NCBI GenBank assembly: GCA_964247295.1 | Contig: CAXTTV010000096.1 | Coordinates: 1 to 17,911, forward strand | From: CAXTTV01 sp964247295 | Lineage (GTDB): Bacteria; Chloroflexota; Ktedonobacteria; Ktedonobacterales; Ktedonobacteraceae | DNA length: 17,911 nt | Direction of reading: 5' to 3' | In this document: positions 14,631 through 17,911 of the stretch, one piece after another | Position numbering within the stretch: the stretch's first letter is position 1 | How the letters are laid out: every line of letters starts with the position of its first letter | Position numbers and translations under genes: made by a program | Notes under the pieces: model-generated | Database searches by the model: none | The model's input: the letters and a program-made list of their open reading frames with translations, nothing else | Told to the model about the DNA's origin: nothing

Positions 14631-15858
14631 GGCTGTTGTAGCCCTCTTCGGTAAGATAGGCAATGCTGCTACGCTTCAAAAAGTCGTAGACAGTGGTGCA
14701 GGAAAAGGTGTGCGCGAAGCCACCCGTGGGTAAAACGGCGTTTGTACCCAGGCTATAGTTGCCAGTAGGGATCGGCGTGTACGCTCCCAGTAAGATTTCG
14801 CCAGCGTTCTTCAAGTCTCCAAGAGTGGCGAAAGGATCACGAACCTGGACCAGCAGATGCTCAGGCGCATACTCATTCACAAAATCGATGGCCTCGCGCA
14901 TCGATGGGGCTAGTACAATACCTCCGGTCCCCTGCTCACCCTCGAAGTTCGCCTGACAGAAACTTCGGCGGGGCTCCGGAAGATCGACGATCTTTTCGGG
15001 CAACCGTTTTTGAACAGCGTTTGCCAGATCACGGCTGGCAGTGACCAGCAGGCTGGATGAGTCGGGGCCATGCTCAGACTCGACTAAAAGGTCTCGGGCG
15101 ACCAACTCGGGATCTGCGCTTTCGTCTGCCAGAAGAATCGCCTCACTGGGCCCAGCCGGTAAACCAACATCGACCGTACCATACAGCAAACGCTTGGCCG
15201 CCGCGACATATCCACTTCCGGGTCCGGTCAGCTTATGCACGCGCGCGATGGAATCAGTCCCATAGGCCAGGGCCGCAATCGCCTGAGCACCACCAACCCG
15301 GTAAATCTCATGCACACCGCAAAGGTCCGCCGCGACCAGCGAGGCGGGATCAACGGTGCCATCGAGTCCAGGCGGTGTGGTCACTACAATTCGGGGAACG
15401 CCAGCGATGCTGGCCGGTGTTGCCAGCATGTACATCACAGAGGGGAACGCACCTTTACCGCGTGGCACGTACAACCCTACACTGGTAATTGGCGTAATCT
15501 TCTCGCCGGCGCGAATGCCGGGCGCGATCTCGGTATACCACTCCTCGTGAGGCATCTGCCGCTGATGAAAGGTCCGAATATTGCGGATCGCGTGCTCGAT
15601 CGCCTCACGAATCCGGGCATCGAGCAATGTATAAGCCTGATCAATCTCGGCCCGACTGACGCGTAGCCTCTCCGGTGAGATCTCAACTTTATCAAAGGCT
15701 CGGGTAAACTCCACCAGGGCCTGATCCCCACGCTCTTTTACCCCTTGAACAATCGGGCGAACTCGCTCAGTGAGATCGTCGATCCGCCCTTCCGCGCGCC
15801 GTAGTAAACGATACCGCTGGGCCGCCTCCAGGGCTGCCAGTTCATAATAGTGGATCAT
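14527..15858 (-). CDS. hisD: Histidinol dehydrogenase family protein, atypical active site
   Basis: True HisD oxidises L-histidinol to L-histidine with NAD and zinc. This 443-residue protein has the full fold signatures: GLYVPRGKGAFPS, MLATPASIAGVP, VGGAQAIAALAYGT, GPGSGYVAAAKR, AGPSEA, EHGPDS, YAPEHL (E333, H334) and a C-terminal E421/H426. By eye against the E. coli enzyme, three positions differ: zinc ligand Gln259 is E260, zinc ligand Asp360 is N367 (TGNYSLGTN), and His367 is A374 (TNAVLPT). It may thus be a paralogue with another alcohol substrate, as for sulfopropanediol dehydrogenase HpsN in this family. ATG 15858 follows AAGGGG closely and is preferred to TTG 15873. It lies 62 bp after the MFS gene on the same strand, with no other his genes nearby. 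The gene symbol denotes family only. Confidence 0.9.
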   Translation of the reverse strand: MIHYYELAALEAAQRYRLLRRAEGRIDDLTERVRPIVQGVKERGDQALVEFTRAFDKVEISPERLRVSRAEIDQAYTLLDARIREAIEHAIRNIRTFHQRQMPHEEWYTEIAPGIRAGEKITPITSVGLYVPRGKGAFPSVMYMLATPASIAGVPRIVVTTPPGLDGTVDPASLVAADLCGVHEIYRVGGAQAIAALAYGTDSIARVHKLTGPGSGYVAAAKRLLYGTVDVGLPAGPSEAILLADESADPELVARDLLVESEHGPDSSSLLVTASRDLANAVQKRLPEKIVDLPEPRRSFCQANFEGEQGTGGIVLAPSMREAIDFVNEYAPEHLLVQVRDPFATLGDLKNAGEILLGAYTPIPTGNYSLGTNAVLPTGGFAHTFSCTTVYDFLKRSSIAYLTEEGYNSLSETTRLLAEFEGFPAHARAVTERQVSRSPASES

Positions 15859-15862
15859 TCTT

Positions 15863-15868
15863 CCCCTT
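15863..15868 (-). promoter_or_regulatory. Ribosome binding site selecting hisD ATG 15858
   Basis: AAGGGG on the minus strand ends 4 nt before ATG 15858, within a longer purine run. The upstream TTG (15873) would lie 5' of this site. Confidence 0.6.
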
Positions 15869-15920
15869 CTCAATTTTTCGTTAAAAAATTAAGGATCTCT
15901 ACACGAGATGCTTGTTTTGC

Positions 15921-17333
15921 TTAATGGTACTGCCGATCCTCAGCCTGGGCGGCATTTACATCCGCCACCATCCAGCGAGCGCCAAAAATACTGATCAGGC
16001 CTGCCACAATTAAAGCCGGCGGACAGGTAAAGAGCAGGGCCAGAGAAAGATCATGGCCGGCTGTGTTCTGTAAAAAATGTTGACCGGTAGCGTCAAAACT
16101 CCGAGCCAGAATACCAACGATCGCGGGAGAGAACGCATCTCCTAGCAGGTGCGCGAACAGCAACGATATAGCGACAGCGGAAGATCGAAGCGAGGCTGGA
16201 ACAACATCCTGAGTTGCTGCGGTACTGGGACCACTATACATATTAATTAGGATAGCGGTAATCACAAAGAAAATCAGGAAAATACTCAGCGATTGAGACA
16301 AGATCGCGACCGCGAAAGCCGGGGCGCTCAGGAGAAATCCAATACCACAAATCAATACACGTGCGCCCGGATGCCAGCGGTTCAGTAGATCTGCCATATA
16401 GCCCCCCAGCAGCATCCCAACCACACCAGCCACAGCGATCACAACACCCGAAAGAATACCAGCCTGGCCCGATGACAGGCCAAAGGTATCCGTCTGTTGT
16501 AAATAGGTTGGCAGGAAAGAGGCCGCAGCTACCAGCACAAAAAAGGAGAAAGCCTGCATCAACGTCAGCACAATCAATGTTCTGATACGGAACAGCCGTT
16601 TGACGCGATCCCAGACCCCAAGGGAGAGCGCGGGAGCCGGAGGAATCTCCTGTTCGCCACCAATGCGCATGGACGCCTCCTCAAGGAGCGTTCGCGCCTC
16701 CTCATCCGCCTGATTGCGACGCGGCTCTCGCAGACGCCACACCAACAAAGCCAGCAGCAGACCGGGAATGCCAGTCAGCACAAAGGCCCAGCGCCAGTTT
16801 CCATACCCTAATCCGGCGATCTGCCCACCCAGGATAAAGCCGATCATCAGGCCGATGAGCGAGCCAGCGCTCCACATACTCATAACCCTGGCTCGACTGC
16901 TCTGCTTAAAATAATCGCTCATGAGAGCAGTGCCGGCTGGATAGTATCCAGCTTCCCCAATACCGAGAGCCATACGCGAGAGAAATAATGTCGTGAAATT
17001 TCCAGCCAGAGCGGTCAGGGCGGTGGCAAGACTCCAGGCCCCAACTGTGCACGCGATAATGTTTTTACGCTTCACGCGGTCGGCTAAAAAGCCCAGTGGC
17101 AACGTTGCAATGGTATACACACCTAAAAAAGCTGAAGAGATAAAACCTACCTGATCAATCCCAAATCCCATCTCTTTCCCAATAATGTTCGCGGCACCAG
17201 TAAACACATATCGGTCGATAAAATTCAACATATTAATGAAAAACATAATCAGGAAAACATATCGGGCGTAGCTCTGAGTGCGGGCGGCAGGCGAAGGTAT
17301 ATTGGCGTCCGTTGTTGGTGCAACTTCGCGCAT
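15921..17333 (-). CDS. MFS transporter, spinster-like/organic anion type
   Basis: The 470-residue inner-membrane protein has the twelve-helix MFS pattern with a central cytoplasmic loop (about 205-245). Family marks include NFIDRYVF (37-44), the loop 2-3 motif GFLADRVKRK (81-90), and RMALGIGEAGYYPAGTALMSDYF (about 120-142), whose GIGEA-Y-PA core is typical of spinster-like transporters. The substrate cannot be read from sequence; a small organic molecule, possibly anionic, is likely. ATG 17333 follows GAGGAG 7 nt upstream. hisD lies 62 bp downstream on the same strand, suggesting co-expression and that the transporter may import the dehydrogenase substrate. The gap of 118 bp to recO leaves room for its own promoter; a TATTAT element is present on the minus strand there, with no convincing -35. 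Confidence 0.92.
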   Translation of the reverse strand: MREVAPTTDANIPSPAARTQSYARYVFLIMFFINMLNFIDRYVFTGAANIIGKEMGFGIDQVGFISSAFLGVYTIATLPLGFLADRVKRKNIIACTVGAWSLATALTALAGNFTTLFLSRMALGIGEAGYYPAGTALMSDYFKQSSRARVMSMWSAGSLIGLMIGFILGGQIAGLGYGNWRWAFVLTGIPGLLLALLVWRLREPRRNQADEEARTLLEEASMRIGGEQEIPPAPALSLGVWDRVKRLFRIRTLIVLTLMQAFSFFVLVAAASFLPTYLQQTDTFGLSSGQAGILSGVVIAVAGVVGMLLGGYMADLLNRWHPGARVLICGIGFLLSAPAFAVAILSQSLSIFLIFFVITAILINMYSGPSTAATQDVVPASLRSSAVAISLLFAHLLGDAFSPAIVGILARSFDATGQHFLQNTAGHDLSLALLFTCPPALIVAGLISIFGARWMVADVNAAQAEDRQYH

Positions 17334-17451
17334 TACTCACTCCTCTGTATCAAGTTGATGCGAACAAAGGTTAACGATAATACTAGAGTTATTCTCCGTA
17401 CAATACCATTACTCGTTAGACAAAACAAGCAAGGGGTTTATGCTTGATTTC

Positions 17452-17911
17452 TTAACGAAGCATCTCCAGGAAGCTCCAGGATTTCAAGTCGCGCTCCAGG
17501 TTGAAGCGGAGCAGGTCATGCAGAAGAATCTCCAATTCGGCTTGAAGCTGAGGCCCGACTTGAATTTTTGGCATGTGCTCCCAATCGTTGGCCTGAAGAG
17601 CGCGTAACACTTTCAAAGCTCCCAATGAGAAGGAGCGCGACCAAAGCCTTGAACAATCAGGGCAGAGAGCTCCTCCAAGCGCGGCCTGGAAACCGTTCTG
17701 TTGAGGCTGCAATTCATTTAAACAATGCGCGCAAGTCAGGAGCGTTGGCTCATACCCCATATAGGAGAGTAGATGCAGCTCAAAATAGCGTATTAGCAGC
17801 ATGGAGTTCATCCGCTCAAATTTCGTTTCCGTTACACCCTCCCCCCGTAACCGATCAATCTCAACGGCATCCCTATCCAGGGCTCGAAGCGTCTCAAGCA
17901 CCAGAGTGTAG
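17452..17911 (-). CDS. recO: DNA repair protein RecO, C-terminal part (gene continues past the window)
   Basis: RecO helps load RecA onto SSB-coated DNA with RecR and anneals strands. About 153 C-terminal residues are present; the frame is open to the window edge, so the N-terminal OB-fold is outside. The visible part has the helical RYFELHLLSYMGYEP segment, a four-Cys zinc site (CAHC and CPDC) separated by an ALGGALC stretch, and the ending LLRFNLERDLKSWSFLEML, all typical of RecO. An internal GTG at 17901 is not the true start. It is the gene upstream of the MFS transporter on the same strand. Confidence 0.92.
   Translation of the reverse strand, partial: YTLVLETLRALDRDAVEIDRLRGEGVTETKFERMNSMLLIRYFELHLLSYMGYEPTLLTCAHCLNELQPQQNGFQAALGGALCPDCSRLWSRSFSLGALKVLRALQANDWEHMPKIQVGPQLQAELEILLHDLLRFNLERDLKSWSFLEMLR

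Noticed and set aside
15057..15666. Long plus-strand frames opposite hisD
   Set aside because: Arg/His/Pro-rich shadow frames of a GC-rich conserved gene, with no start signals.
15875..15895. AT-only hairpin before hisD as a terminator separating it from the MFS gene
   Set aside because: The stem has only A-T pairs and is too weak; cotranscription remains more likely.

Overview
The window looks like a chromosomal segment of a Ktedonobacteria-type member of the Chloroflexota. This is inferred from gene content: a secreted S53 peptidase without the usual long pro-domain, a Ser/Thr kinase with a TPR tail, a receptor-like PP2C phosphatase, a split nuo cluster, and TTG/GTG starts with strong AAAGGAG-type ribosome sites. 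No rRNA, tRNA, CRISPR array or complete insertion sequence was seen. Coding DNA is moderately GC-rich; the spacers at 1056-1550 and 3912-4210 are clearly AT-rich.

Left end (1-4210), a secreted-protein region with gene decay. Positions 1-348 hold no convincing gene. They abut a decayed S53 (sedolisin/kumamolisin) peptidase copy at 349-1055, which has lost its 5' half, carries a 1-nt frameshift in an A-run and has an in-frame 189-nt internal deletion. An AT-rich spacer with a promoter/operator-like palindrome leads to an intact S53 peptidase (1551-2975). Converging on it across a near-perfect bidirectional terminator is a secreted HExxE-motif protein (3911-3051, minus) interrupted by one in-frame TAG.

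Middle (4211-8429), complex I genes on the minus strand, transcribed nuoA - nuoC - small membrane protein - nuoD - nuoH. A well-formed promoter (8401-8429) precedes them and a 17-bp hairpin terminator (4211-4250) follows. nuoB, nuoE-G, nuoI and nuoJ-N are absent from this cluster and must lie elsewhere if complex I is complete.

Signalling pair (8573-13159), minus strand: a soluble Ser/Thr kinase with a TPR tail, then 50 bp downstream a receptor-like PP2C phosphatase. The phosphatase has two membrane segments, a degenerate trypsin-like external domain and a Pro-rich linker with a 15-residue repeat. A sigma70-type promoter (13131-13159) drives the pair. Together they could set the phosphorylation state of shared targets in response to an external cue.

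Right end (13398-17911): a secreted, C-terminally membrane-anchored YVTN beta-propeller protein (plus strand) ends inside the 3' end of a HisD-family dehydrogenase (minus strand), giving a 104-bp antisense overlap. The dehydrogenase lies 62 bp downstream of a spinster-like MFS transporter, probably in one operon. By eye it has lost several residues that define true histidinol dehydrogenases, so it may be a paralogue acting on an imported substrate. The C-terminal part of recO runs off the right edge.

No wholly new multi-gene system can be claimed. The best leads are the atypical HisD plus transporter, the kinase/receptor-phosphatase pair, the nuo cluster that carries an unknown membrane protein and no nuoB, and the decaying secreted-protein locus.
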